Positions 11,802 through 23,594 of a DNA stretch of 64,000 nt are shown piece after piece (positions within the stretch are counted from its first letter, which is position 1; the number at the start of each line of letters is the position of its first letter). The stretch spans positions 1 to 64,000 of the forward strand of contig JAXGGA010001040.1 of the NCBI GenBank assembly GCA_038373865.1. Reading direction: 5' to 3'. The notes beneath the pieces were generated by a model that was not told the origin of the DNA, ran no database searches, and saw only the letters and a program-made list of their open reading frames with translations. Position numbers and translations under genes: made by a program. This DNA comes from Uloborus plumipes. Lineage: Eukaryota > Arthropoda > Arachnida > Araneae > Uloboridae.

Positions 11802-12756
11802 AGTTTTTCGCTCAATTGTTTTCTGATTAATATAATTATATTTTTGTCCTCGAAATAATTGCCATCGAAAATTAATTGAAGAAGAAAGATTATTCAGAAA
11901 GAAAACTACTTTTCGTATTCATGGTGCTCTAAATTATGTTCTATCTTTGCTTTAACTAGAAAAAGATAATATTTTACGTATGTTATCTGAGTAAAACTTT
12001 AATAAAGTTTAAAAAGCTCCTTTTTTAATGAACCACTACTTTGCTTAAAAACATGTGAAAAACTCGTTTGTTATATATTAAATTCACGACTTTTCCAATT
12101 ATTAAAAAAACGATACTTAAGGGTTCAAATAAGGTCTGTTAAAAATAACATTAATTCTGATTGTGAGGTTGTAAATAATAATGACAAACTGCACATTTCC
12201 CCCTTCTTGTAAGAGAAATAAGAGAACCAGTTCTTGTGTTACATAATGAAAGCATCTTTTCTGTGTTATTAAAAAAAAACTTTTTTCCGGCACAGAAATA
12301 CATTCAAATATACACAATAGCAGAGTATAAAAGATGCATTGTAGTTCATCAGAGCATTAGCAAATTTCCAATGTAGTAAAAGAAAGAGGGTGCCCTAAAA
12401 AGATTATTTTTGGTGATAAAATAATCACTTTATGACGGGTCACCAAACAAACAAGGTTGCACGAGATGAAAAATATTAAATGGCCATTCCACTTAAAATA
12501 AAATATTAAAGAACAGCATATTTTGGCATTATTTCGGGCGCACAGATTCCTTATTTGAGATGTTGAAATAATGGAGAACAGCTAAGCATTTTATAGCTTA
12601 CTCCATGTGTTTTGAAACTTATGTTGATATCAGTAAACAGATGAATTAAATGACTATCCTAACACTCATTAACATGTATTGCAGGCGTGGCGCATTCTTA
12701 GCACGGTAAGATAACATTAAATTTGGCAGTTTAGCAACATTTCGCCAAGCAGAATC
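11802..12756. other. No gene recognised
   Basis: AT-rich DNA without repeats or protein-like frames that I can see. Confidence 0.5.
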
Positions 12757-13123
12757 TTAAGGGCTCTTCACACACTCCGAAAAACCCGAAGGTTTTCCTT
12801 GAGGAAAACCCTAAGGCTTTCCTTGAGGAAAACCTCAAAATAGGGGTCTCTACACGCTCCGGAAAATCTGAAGGGCGGTCTTTCCTCAAGTCCCAAGACG
12901 CTACGAGCATATACGAAGGCTAGTCTCTTGAGAGAAATCTCTTACCTATCCACATAGTACGATAGGCCTTGAGGAAAATCTCACAGGAATTCCCGGAGGA
13001 AAACTTCAATAGGGAGGGGTCCGAAGATCCGCAGAAATATCTCAACAGAATTCACCATACGCACATGGAGGATTTCCTCGAGGATTTCCTTTAGGTTTTC
13101 CGAAGCGCGTGGGAGGTCCTTTA
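12757..13123. mobile_element. PIF/Harbinger-like MITE
   Basis: The 361-bp element (12760-13120) begins AGGGCTCTTCACACACTCCG and ends GCGTGGGAGGTCCT, an imperfect TIR of about 45 bp. It is flanked by TTA on both sides (12757-12759 and 13121-13123), the 3-bp duplication typical of PIF/Harbinger. The interior is a succession of GAGGAAAACC/GGTTTTCCTC inverted motifs, so the strand could fold many ways. No transposase. Confidence 0.75.
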
Positions 13124-13563
13124 AAGTTTTTTATTCTGTATTTATTAAACTGCTTTTTAACAGACACGAAAAAATTTACTCAATTTTATTTTTAATCTTA
13201 CAATTCGCATGAAAGTTAGGTATAGTCATTCCGGGTATTTTTGAGCCTATATAAGTCAAATTGTAAGACGGATAAGCCAAAACATAACGAAATCACAGTG
13301 ATTCATTCTACTGGCGAGGTCATAAAAAATATTTCTTTTTTTAATATTCTTTCAAGTAAAAAATTATACTGTTTGGTCCAAAGATTCAACTAAATGACTG
13401 CACCAGAATAAGAATTACACTTATTCTAGTATTTTTTTATAATTGAACATAGTGAAACGAATTATAATGAAGTGGCAACGTCGGTTAAAAGAACGCAAAA
13501 AATTATCAAATTTCTGACACTTCTCGGAAGGAGAGCCCACTGATGTTCAGAATTTAATTTAAT
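13124..13563. other. No gene recognised
   Basis: AT-rich spacer between a PIF-like MITE and a Tc1 element. Confidence 0.5.
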
Positions 13564-14984
13564 TAAACTCATGTTTGTGAAAATTGCAACACCATGAAGG
13601 ACTTGCGCGAATAGGCTGAAATTTTCAGCAAATGCAAAGTAGGGTATGATATGCAAATGATTAGAATTTTAGACTCGTAGCGCATGCGTACGCTGAGCAG
13701 CGCCCTCTGAACGCCGGATTTATCCGAATAAATAGACGGCTGCAGCAAGGCGTGTATGGTTATAGGTGGTTATCTGCTTGTGATAAACGTTAGCTCAGAC
13801 GTTGCTTATGCCTCTTCGACGAAAAAGAGCGAGGTTTCAACAACTTACGGAGTTTGAACGGGGAGGATCATCGGCCTTCGTGAAGCTGGATTGTCTTATC
13901 GTGAAGTAGCCGCTCGTGTGCAGCGTAACAGCAGCACAGTGATGCGTGTTTGGAAGCAGTGGACGGACGAGTGTCGGACAACTCGGAAATCCGGGAGTGG
14001 ACCCCGAAATGTGACGTCAGCGCGCGATGATAGACACCTGATCCGCATGGTGCTGACGGACCGTAAAACTTCTTCTAGACAACTGGCAGCACAGTGGTCA
14101 ACAGCTACAGGTGTTTCATTGTGTGCTTCATCAATTCGTAGACGTCTGCTGCAGCGTGGACTGCGCGCAAGGACTCCTTTATACAGGATCCCCTCACGCT
14201 AAACCATCGCCGCCTGCGGCTACAATGGGCCGATCAGCATAAGGACTGGCGTGCTGATTGGCAGTATGTTGTGTTTTCTGACGAATCCCGCTTTAATTTG
14301 TGGTACCATGATGGCCGCATTCGCGTCCGACGCTATGCCGGTGAACGCCACCTTCCAGAGTGCATTATCGAACGTCACAGTGGACGAACACCTGGAGTCA
14401 TGGTCTGGGGTGCCATATCATATCACGGACGATATCAATTGCTACGAATTGTGGGCAACCTGAACAGCAACCGGTATATCAGTGAAGTTCTACAGCCCCA
14501 AGCTGTCCCCTTCCTTCAAGGCTTGCCTGGCGCTGTATTTCAGCAGGATAATGCCCGCCCTCATGTCGCTAGGACTGTTCAATCCTTCCTTGCATCGCAG
14601 CAGGTACAGCTTCTTCCCTGGCCAGCGTATTCCCCGGATATGCCGCCGATTGAATATGTCTGGGATTTCGTTGGTCGACGTCTCGTTCGTGATCCTCGTC
14701 CTGTTGCTTCTACAGACGAACTTTGGGTACGCATACAAACAGTGTGGAATGCTCTTGATCAGGCAGACATTAAAAATTTGTTTGACTCCATGCCACGTCG
14801 CGTAGCAGCACTTATTGCAGCGCGTGGTGGCTACACAAAATACTAATTTCAATATTTTTTTAATGTTTGTTGGCTTTCTAAGTTTAATCATTTATTTGTA
14901 CCACTATCAATCAGCTGTGTATTAAATTTCATTAAATTATGACTATTCCTTCATGGTGTTGCAATTTTCACAAACATGAGTTTA
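13564..14984 (+). mobile_element. Tc1 element, near-intact
   Basis: A TIR of about 36 bp begins AACTCATGTTTGTGAAAATT at the left and is mirrored exactly at the right, between TA dinucleotides at 13564-13565 and 14983-14984. Length 1417 bp. The single gene (13808-14846) is disrupted by two 1-base deletions only. The exact TIRs and few lesions point to a recent insertion. Confidence 0.92.
13808..14846 (+). pseudogene. Tc1 transposase (DD34E) with two frameshifts
   Basis: This encodes a cut-and-paste transposase of the Tc1 branch. From ATG at 13808 the frame reads MPLRRKRARFQQLTEFERG and is lost near 13862, where one base of an A/G-rich run is missing. The second segment (to about 14183) holds the N-terminal helix-turn-helix pair, including SYREVAARVQRNSSTVMRVW. 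A second missing C near 14185 shifts into the frame of the catalytic domain. That domain keeps FSDESRF, VMVWGAISYHGR, FQQDNARPH and PPIEYVWD, with 34 residues between the second Asp and the Glu (DD34E). It ends ARGGYTKY, a normal Tc1 C-terminus. Repair-free length would be about 346 residues, normal for the family. All catalytic residues survive, so the loss of function is recent and due to indels. Confidence 0.92.
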
Positions 14985-15189
14985 TATTTCTGTGTTATTT
15001 TATGTTAGTGTCTGGTATGATGCGTTCTGTCTTATACTGATAAAAAAGAGAGATATTTCTGGCATTTCATTGCTGTGATATGAATAAGAATGCTTGATTA
15101 CGTTAAAAATTCCTGTATTAATTAGTTATTTTGAGCATTTTTGTTAATGAAGTAATTAACTAATGCTCAATTTACTGTTTTTAATTGGA

Positions 15190-15455
15190 TCAATCGGGTG
15201 TCCGAGCCCGAGTAGATGCATACACGGTTCAAGGCAGAACAAGCACGGCTTCCTTTCTTTACGATTACAATAAAGGTGGAAGTCCATTTGAGCTCAGTAC
15301 AAGATGCCATAAGACCCATTTATAGGGCAGGTAGCCATTCGCAACATACAAAAAGAGAACAGAAGACAAAGTATATCCATGTCCGAGACAAAATTCAAAC
15401 CCGGGATCGCCCCGTCTCAGTAAGACTTCTCTGAATACTAGACAAGGTGGCCGGC
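15190..15455 (-). mobile_element. tRNA-derived SINE (CCGGCCAC family), copy 1
   Basis: On the minus strand the head is GCCGGCCACCTTGTCTAGTA, then an A-box-like region and a B-box-like GGGTTTGAATTTTG (decayed). It is followed by a body ending in GCATCTACTCGGGCTCGGAC. The same head and tail are found at 50655-51326 (minus) and 36880-37606 (plus). No coding. Confidence 0.75.
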
Positions 15456-15508
15456 TCATCTTACTGCAATTGTAAATTGGGTTAGATTATAGCACTTTCA
15501 ACTATATG

Positions 15509-15741
15509 TACCGTAAAGTCGGGTTACTTGAACCCACAAGGAGGTAACTTGAGCCCACAGTAAAATGATAAAATCTGGGTTTGGTACTAGCATTAGAGAC
15601 TGCAGAGTGCTTCTACCTAGAGGAGAAACGAGGAACTACGTGCAAGTCTTCAACTAATAAGTACCAAACCTAGATTTTATCATTTTACTGTAATGGGCTC
15701 AAGTAACCCCCTAGGGTTCAAGTAACGCGACTTTACGGTAT
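15509..15741. mobile_element. 233-bp MITE with long TIRs
   Basis: The ends are TACCGTAAAGTCGGGTTACT and its reverse complement (ending GCGACTTTACGGTA). Inverted pairing continues inward through GATAAAATCTGGGTTTGGTA, so each arm is about 85 bp. Flanks read TATATGTA and TATATGTT if the element is cut at CCG/CGG (an 8-bp duplication with one mismatch). They can equally be read as a TA duplication. Superfamily unresolved. Confidence 0.75.
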
Positions 15742-16168
15742 ATGTTAATGAATTTTTTATTTATTTTATAGCGTAAAAAAAGCTACGTGCCTTACATAAA
15801 GTCGTTTTCAAGTAACTATATAATGGTTCAATTAATTCTTAATGTATTACTTAGATATATATACCTGCGCACCCATTTACTTATATATTTTCTTAATTCT
15901 AAACAGATTTCAGCTATCGGAAAACCATTAAGTCTTTAATCGTAAAGTAGTGGAAAGTTTCTACGCGCTGCACGATACGGATCATATAGTGTTACGATTC
16001 AATTAACGGACATTATTTGCTTTATTCCTGCAGATTAAATGGATAATAAACTTTTATGTGTGGTTGTATGTGCTGAGTGTTCAAAATGCGTTTCTCACAA
16101 ATTCTCTCTTGATAGGTTAAACTTTCTCTTTCTGTATCGCAACAAATGTAATGCGACTTTTATTAACA
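15742..16168. other. No gene recognised
   Basis: AT-rich spacer without repeat signatures. Confidence 0.5.
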
Positions 16169-16823
16169 TACAGGGTGTCCACTCCTATCGTGGACCAATA
16201 GCTAATTTCTAAACCGTTAGAGATAAGCATATAGTTCATTTAGGAAAAAATCTCCAAATTACGAAAGGAATTTTGGGTCTATTCAATGTTTTTCAAAAAA
16301 TCAAATTTTGAAAGAGTTACGAAATTTAAATTTTTATACAGCCCCCCAGTCTTATCAATCATATTTAGTAAAATATTCTTGACACTGTAACGTTTAAAAC
16401 TAAAAAAAAATCACTGTTCTACCACAAAAATTGACCGAGTTATGACGTTTTGAAAAATCAAGATTTTGCATTATTTCATGACGTCATCGAGAGATCGCTT
16501 AAGGGACCGTATGCAAAATCCTTCAAAATCTTGATTTTTCAAAACGTCATAACTCGGTAAATTTTTGTCGTAGAACAGTGATTTTTTTTTAGTTTTAAAC
16601 GTTACAGTGTCAAGAATGTTTTACTAAATATGATTGATAGGACTGGGGGGCTGTATAAAAATTTAAATTTCGTAACTCTTTCAAAATTTGATTTTTTGAA
16701 AAACATTGAATAGACCCAAAATTCCTTTCGTAATTTGGAGATTTTTTCCTAAATAAACTATATGCTTATCTCTAACGGTTTAGAAATTAGCTATTGGTCC
16801 ACGATAGGAGTGGACACCCTGTA
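16169..16823. mobile_element. 651-bp fold-back element
   Basis: The two arms, each about 300 bp, are almost exact reverse complements. They start CAGGGTGTCCACTCCTATCG (16171) and end with its complement (16821). The central 50-bp loop contains ATGACGTCATCGAGAGATCG. Both ends abut TA, suggesting a Tc1/mariner-type duplication. No coding capacity; a transcript would form a long double-stranded hairpin. Confidence 0.85.
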
Positions 16824-16839
16824 TAATAAGATTGAGCAT

Positions 16840-17075
16840 TGAGTTTTGTTTGTGGAAATATTTTCCAAATCGCCTGCTTTTTTTTTTTTTGAAATTTCAT
16901 ATTTTCAATGAATTTTGATTGAGAATTTTTGAAACAGAAGTGCAGTGATGTGTGTGTGGGGGGGGGGGGTAATAATACTTGTGCAAAATGCATCTAGTTC
17001 TAACGTGTGAACTTGATAAACGGTTTGCATAAAAAGCAAAGCGACCAACGTCGTATTTGAATGTTAAAAAACAAG
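16840..17075. other. Spacer with homopolymer tracts
   Basis: A T run (about 16879-16890) and a (TG)n-G run near 16950-16970. No gene. Confidence 0.6.
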
Positions 17076-17600
17076 TTAACCCATTTATGCCCAGTAGCCT
17101 AAAAACGGGACGCTTGTTAGTTACTGCATACAAAAACCTGTAATGGGTATATCCTTTTACTAAAGCTGTTTTTCATAAATTAAATAGTCCTTCTTCTAGA
17201 GAAAATTAGTTAGAGCCACTATTTGGACATCAGAGTTTATTTATTGACAACTATTTTCAGACAAATCAGTCAAGCAACGAACCAGTATGGGTAGCCACAG
17301 AAAGTAATTTTTTTTGCGAACTTATTTTTTATAAAATTGAACTATTTTAAAATGATTTGCTTAAAATTGATCACAGATGCCTTCTGTAATGTTACTTTGC
17401 AAAAGTAAAGTCAAGTAAAGTCGTATTTTGCTCACATATCTGCAAAATATCCCATAAACAGGACGTTAAATAACTTAATAAATATGGTAACGGCGAACTA
17501 TTTTAAGCCTAAAATGTATGTAAACCATTCCAAGTAAGAGTTTTAAGCAGATAAAAACTGAAAAAAAATGTTAAAAAAAACTTGGGCATAAATTGGTTAA
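17076..17600. mobile_element. piggyBac-like MITE, copy 1
   Basis: Starts TTAACCCATTTATGCCCA and ends TGGGCATAAATTGGTTAA: TTAA at both edges with CCC/GGG termini is the piggyBac signature. The body is 517 bp. A second copy, colinear throughout (CAGTAGCC...GGGACGCTTGTTAGTTACT..., GACAAATCAGTCAAGCAACG), lies at 38204-38722. No transposase. Confidence 0.85.
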
Positions 17601-19195
17601 GGGCTCAAAACGAATTGGGCAAGTATAGTTTTTTTTTATTCGTAAGGGTGCTACGTGAGAAGATTTATCCTTTTTGCAGACATAGTGCGATCCCTCGAAA
17701 ATGCATCCAGTCTGTCATGTGCTACCATTAAGGCGCGGATGACAATGGCATGGATAATTTCGACGCCCAGTTTTCCACCAGATGGAGAAACCTGGGTTCT
17801 CTTTGATGCGAAACTGTACTACTGATTTAATTTTCACTAAAAATTATATTAGAAATAATTTTTATTATTTTTTTTATTAAAAAACAAATTTTTATTAAAA
17901 ATTGCATATTTTATTAAAAAACAAATTATTATTAAAATTGCATTTTTATTAAACAACAAATAAACATTCTTCTTCATATTCTCTTCAAAAAAAGAAGCAT
18001 ATTAAAAGCGTGGAAAGTTCCGTGTTTTATTTAAATCGTAGTATTTTCAAAAATATTTTTTTATTACGAAATGTGCTTTTATATGTATGAATACGTTCAT
18101 TTGAGTACTTATTTTCTTGTATCGCTTCCTATATATGTATACCGCTTCCTGCATAGAAATCCTCGGTATGCTGCTAGTATTTATAGTAGAAAAGTATTAG
18201 CAACAAACAATTTATTGTAGCTGCCTCCGTCAGAGTAATTTAAACATGAATGCTTGAAAGCAGTTTGATGAAAATGTTTCTTATTCTCGGTGAAGGGTTT
18301 TTTTTTTCCTTTCTTTTCTTTTTTTGGTTGGCTTAGCTTTATAAATTCAAATTCAAAGTAAACATATCTGGGAGATATTTCTAGTTGTGCATGATTTCTA
18401 GCAAACATAAATTCCCCATCGCACTGAAAAATGAGCCAAAATTATTTGTTTGTGGAATAGTTATACCGATTTTAAACTACAACATAAACTTACATTGCTG
18501 ACTTGCATTCCGTGATTTCCATACCCCTTTCAACATAAAATCCTTTCATACAGCTACCCCGTTGAAAATACATTTCATTCTTTGACATTGTAGATAAATG
18601 TGATACAAAATATCTACTACATGTAAACATTTAGAATTTGAATGACAAGGAAACTGCAAATCTTACGAAAACTTTTTATACTCGGTAGTAAACATATACG
18701 ATTTTAGGTTAATGATTTCAATTTAGTTACGTTGAGACTTAGTTACTTTTAGAAAGTACAATATATTTCCAGACACAATCACGAGATGAAGTTATATTAT
18801 GGATACAATGCATTTCGGCTTTTCTACTTCCATTTATTAAGATTATCAATGTGACTACTTTTGCATACTTGTTACGTGTCATGAATTTTTATGATATTAT
18901 ATCAGACCTCTAAATATTTACAAATAAGGAATGCATATAGAAGAGAAAAAAAAAGCTTACTTGTTTAGCCTATGAGAAATCGATAACATAAAGCTTGAAA
19001 ATCTCCGAACATTTGATGGATGCTATTTGCAGATGGGTTGTAGTTATCATAACAAAAGTATATTACATCTCATTTCGCATTTCAAAACATATATTAGACA
19101 TTACTTTAAAAACCAGAAAAATATTATTATAGTTTGAAAGCTTGTTGCTTCCATTCCTCTTCTTGGGATTTTAAAATGAAGAATAGAAAGTAAAG
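17601..19195. other. No gene recognised
   Basis: AT-rich DNA with a mildly repetitive stretch of TTTTTATTAAAAA units near 17850-17950. No protein-like frames or TIRs. Confidence 0.45.
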
Positions 19196-21530
19196 GGTCA
19201 TTCCATGTCAAGTGTCCCAAATTTCGAGAAAATCCCCACTCGACCCCTCCGATTTTTATGAAAATTTTTTTGGATGTACATATAAGACTTGCATGAAACC
19301 ATACCAAATTATAGCTCTATAAGCCTTATGGTTTAGCCAATAAAAATTATTGAAAAAAGGCCCCTTTTTCGTGTTTTGAAAAAAATGACCAAATCGTCAA
19401 GTTTGTGCTTTTATTGCTCGCGACCTAAGACGATTATCAGGCTCAAATTTGGTGATTCTGATCACTGTTTAGGGTAGAATAGCCTACTTGTGCAACAAAA
19501 GCTCCATACACTGTAGATTTTTTGCACTTTGCTGCCAAAGTTGGTAAAAAATCGTATTTTGGTAAATTTTGATCATACGTTATCAGCTTATATCTGCTGA
19601 GAGAATGACTTTATGAAGCTAATTTTTTCCTCGTTTGTAGCCTGATAGTTCGTCTGAAAGGTGTGCCAGTGGTATCTTGATAGCTCAAATAATTGCTGAA
19701 TTATGCGAGTTGAAATTCCAGTTAAATTTCTTTTTTCTCAATTTTGTCTCAATTTCAAAGGGCAATATCTCAAAAGGGTCATCTTGGATTTCAATTTTCT
19801 TTACATCATTGGAAAGAACACACATTTCTTAACAAAAAAACGTTATTTTTATTTTTTAGACAAACCAGTTTCAAGGGATATTGCAGGTGAAAAATGTGTA
19901 CATCATTCAACGTGAAATCAAAGAAAAAAAGACATAGATCTCAAAAATTGATGTCAATTTGTTCTATTAAAATTTACAGGAGCTATTGTACTTATGTTCT
20001 GATAAAAAAAACTTTTTTAGATGTTTTTGAACTTTAGTTTTTGTGTGCACATCCGTAAAAACTCAAGAAATGGCAAAAAATAAAATTTCGTTTTTAACAA
20101 AAATAATTATATTCTTAATTGCTGATATAAGAGCTTGAGTCGTTTCCTATGTGTTATTTTTAAGCTGTTAAAACAGAATTTTGGATGATATGTCACTTGG
20201 CAAGGTGTCATTAATGTTTTAAATTCATAAAAAGCATTGTTTCCTTACTCAAAAAAAAATAATAATAAATGACATAAATAATAAATAAAACAGTTAATAT
20301 GGTGTGTACGTGATAAAAAAATATGTATAATAGGACTGCAGAGCCATTTTTCTAAAATGCGATTACGAAAGTTTTCGATAGAGTTGAATATTGCAATTAT
20401 TTCCACCGTGTAAATAAATGATAACAATAGTAATTAAAAATATGATAAGTATTAATTGAAAATCCATTCATTATACTGCCGAAGATGTGTCTAGATATTC
20501 AGCCTATGATTGCAATTTGCCCATAAACAAAATTGATGAAAAATGGGAAAATGCTTTTTATGACCTTGAAACATTAATGACCTACAACCTTGCCAAGTGA
20601 CATATCATCCGAAATTCTGTTTCAAGAGCCTCAAAATAACACATAGGAAAAGACTCAAGCTCTTATAGTAGCGATAAGAAGATAACTATTTTTGTTAAAA
20701 TCGAAATTTTATTTTTTGCCATTTCTTGAGTTTTTACGGATGCGCACACAAAAACTGAAGTTCAAAAACATCTAAAAAAATGTTTTTTTTTATTAGAACA
20801 TAAGTACAATAGCTCTTGTAAATTTTAATAGAACAAATTGACATCAACTTTTGAGGTCTATGTCTTTTTTTCTTTGATTTCACGTTGAATGACGTACACA
20901 TTTTTGACCTGCAATATCCCTTGAAACTGATTTGTCACAAAAATAAAAATAATGTTTTTTAGTTAAGAAAAGTGTGTTCTTTCCAATGATGTAAAGAAAA
21001 TTGAAATCAAAGATGACCCTTTTGAGATATTGCCCTTTGAAACTGAGACAAAATTGAGAAAAAAGAAATTTAACTGGAATTTCAACTCGCATAATTCAGC
21101 AATTATTTGGCAATCGAGATGCCACTTGCACACCTTTCGGACGAACTATCAGGCTACAAACGAAAAAAGAATTAGCTTCAGAAAGTCATTTTCTCAGCAG
21201 ATACAAGCTGATAACGTATGATCAAAATTTACCAAAATACGATTTTTTACCAACTTTGGCAGCAAATTGCAAAAAATCTTCAGTGCATGGAGCTTTTGTT
21301 ACATAAGTAGGCTATTCTACCCTAAACAGTGATAAGAATCACCAAATTTGAGCCTGATAATCGTCTTAGGTCGCAAGCAATAAAAACACAAACTTGACGA
21401 TTTGGTCATTTTTTTCAAGACACGAAAAAGAGGCATTTTTTCAATAATTTTTATTGGCTAAACCATAAGGCTTATAGAGCTATAATTTGGTATGGTTTCA
21501 TGCAAGTCTTATATGTACATCCAAAAAATG
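19196..21530. mobile_element. 2.3-kb fold-back element with ~970-bp arms
   Basis: The left arm (about 19265-20235) and right arm (about 20555-21529) are reverse complements. For example, GGATGTACATATAAGACTTG at the left pairs with CAAGTCTTATATGTACATCC at the right, and GGATGATATGTCACTTGGCA with its complement near 20600. The spacer is about 310 bp. The left side extends further out to a possible terminus GGGTCATTCCATGTCAAGTG near 19197, which has no partner at the right, so the right tip is truncated just before an A tract. Each arm carries the same roughly 70-codon open frame pointing inward (19703-19915 and 20880-21092), differing at about nine residues. I regard these as non-coding by-products of arm identity. 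Confidence 0.85.
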
Positions 21531-23049
21531 AGAACTGCTGCTAGGGAAATAATGAAAAAAAAAAAAAAAACACACACATACAGCCGATAACAAATTGATG
21601 AAGAATTATTATATAGCCCATCTGACTATAAACGTATATTGCAGTAACAATGTCTCTTATTGAACGTAAACATATGTTACTAAAGTTGTAATTGTACAAT
21701 GTGCAAACTCATTTTTTAAATAAAATTTATGACAGCATTACAGGCATCTGATAAAGTTCACTCATGATGTTTAAAATAGAGACTACAGGGTGATAAGAAA
21801 TAACTTGGAAACACATGCTGAATTATAACTTTAATGCAAATAAAAAGTTGCGACCGAACTTCAAAATAAGAATGAATATAATATTTCGTCTAATACATTT
21901 AAACGATTTTAAATGGCTACCTTTAGCCTTAATGCAGAGCATTAAGCATAAAAAAAGTAAAAATTTCGCAAGACTTTAAATATTTATTAAAAGCGAAAAG
22001 CTAAGTATTTTAAAGGACAAATTTCTTCATTTTTGACTCAAATCATTGTTCAAAAATTTTATTACATTTAGATTCTTTCTTTTTAAACTAAATATTAACC
22101 TCGAAAAGAAATCTAATTTAATTTTGTTCGTCCTCTTTGCTTTATGTTTTAAGGAATCTACTTGAAATATTTAAATGAAAATGATAAAAGGTCAGTTTAA
22201 TATAAATTTCTTTTAATCAAATTTAATTAAATTAAAGTATTCATTTCGATTTATCTTAGTCTCGGACACGTTTCTTAGATTCCTATATTTATTTTAAAAT
22301 AATTCATGAGGTTGTTCCTTGGAACATTTCTCACTTCTTTCTTCTAATTCGACCTCTGCTTTAAAAAAAGGTTTTATCTTTCTTTGCATATCATGCATGA
22401 CACTTCTTTCTGAAGTGCTAATTGCGTTCCGAATTTTCAAGATTATATCAGATGGGTATTAATCTCAGAGACAATTAATCTACTTTTTGGTGTGGCAAAT
22501 TTGTTTCGAACAGCTTTACGCTTAAGAAGTATAAGAATACCTGTGTGCTTGAAAAATAAAAGCAAATGAAACAACATTAAAAGCACAAATTAGCAGGAAC
22601 ACTGTAGAAACGTGCTTCGGCGTTACAAAGAACGCTTTTTTCAATGCAAAAACTTAAGCTTATGGGCGAAAGGACATCCAACAAAAGCCGTACTTTGTAT
22701 TTGTAATGAAGTTTTAACAGTTTTTGTATTGAATATTTATGTGTTCATGTCGAATATTAGACAATGTGTATAAACAAAACTTAATCTTTTTACTTTCTAA
22801 AAGATTAAGCATAATGTTAAAAGAAGAGAAAAACCGAGCATAAGCGGTATTAAAAATTTTAGAGACGAAAAAAAAAAAAAAAAAAAAAAAAAATTTAAAA
22901 CATGCGAGAAAAGTATGTCGACGATAATAACAAATTTTACAGTGCATTTCATAGGTCTTGTCGACAATGAATCTGGATCACGTGGTTGCAATCTGCCAAT
23001 TCAAAAGCAATGAATGAATAACGGTGAGCATACGGCGAAGTAAAATCCA
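21531..23049. other. No gene recognised
   Basis: AT-rich DNA with A tracts at about 21557-21570 and 22868-22893. No repeat ends or protein-like frames. Confidence 0.5.
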
Positions 23050-23594
23050 TCTATATACATAAAAGACTACTTTTGTATGCGTATGACCGGGGTAAACTTC
23101 AAAACTACTGAACCGATTTTAACCATTTTTTCACCGTAGATAGCTGCAGTAACAGTGAGCAGGATACGCTATAATTTATTTCTAAAAAGCTTAGTTTAAA
23201 AAAGTTATTATGGAAAATAGTAAATTTCATGTCATTTCCCCATTAAATGATTAAATTTTCAGTCCATTGTTGCAAAAATTTGGTTGCCTCACAACAACAA
23301 TATTAATAGTAATCATGATGAAAATGTGAACCAAGGCTTCTCTGGAGTAAGTATGAAATTTATTGCTTTCTTAGGATTTTTAGATTCATCTGTGCCAATA
23401 ATCGCTAACGAGACTAAATAAAAAGATAATTGATTTTGGCAACAGTTAGAGAACAGAAAATGTTTATAGTCAAAAAATTTCTAAGTTAGGTACATAAGAT
23501 GTTTTCACGAATGAAGTCACAAGGATATAAACTAATGATGGGACTTATTTTACGTGTAATGTTTAGAAATACTTGACTCCAGTGCGATTGATTT

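Noticed and set aside
14490..14891. 133-codon minus-strand frame
   Set aside because: Shadow of the Tc1 transposase on the opposite strand.
19703..21092. Two similar roughly 70-codon genes facing each other
   Set aside because: They are the same frame in the two arms of a fold-back element; no domain, no start context, and similarity extends equally outside the frames.
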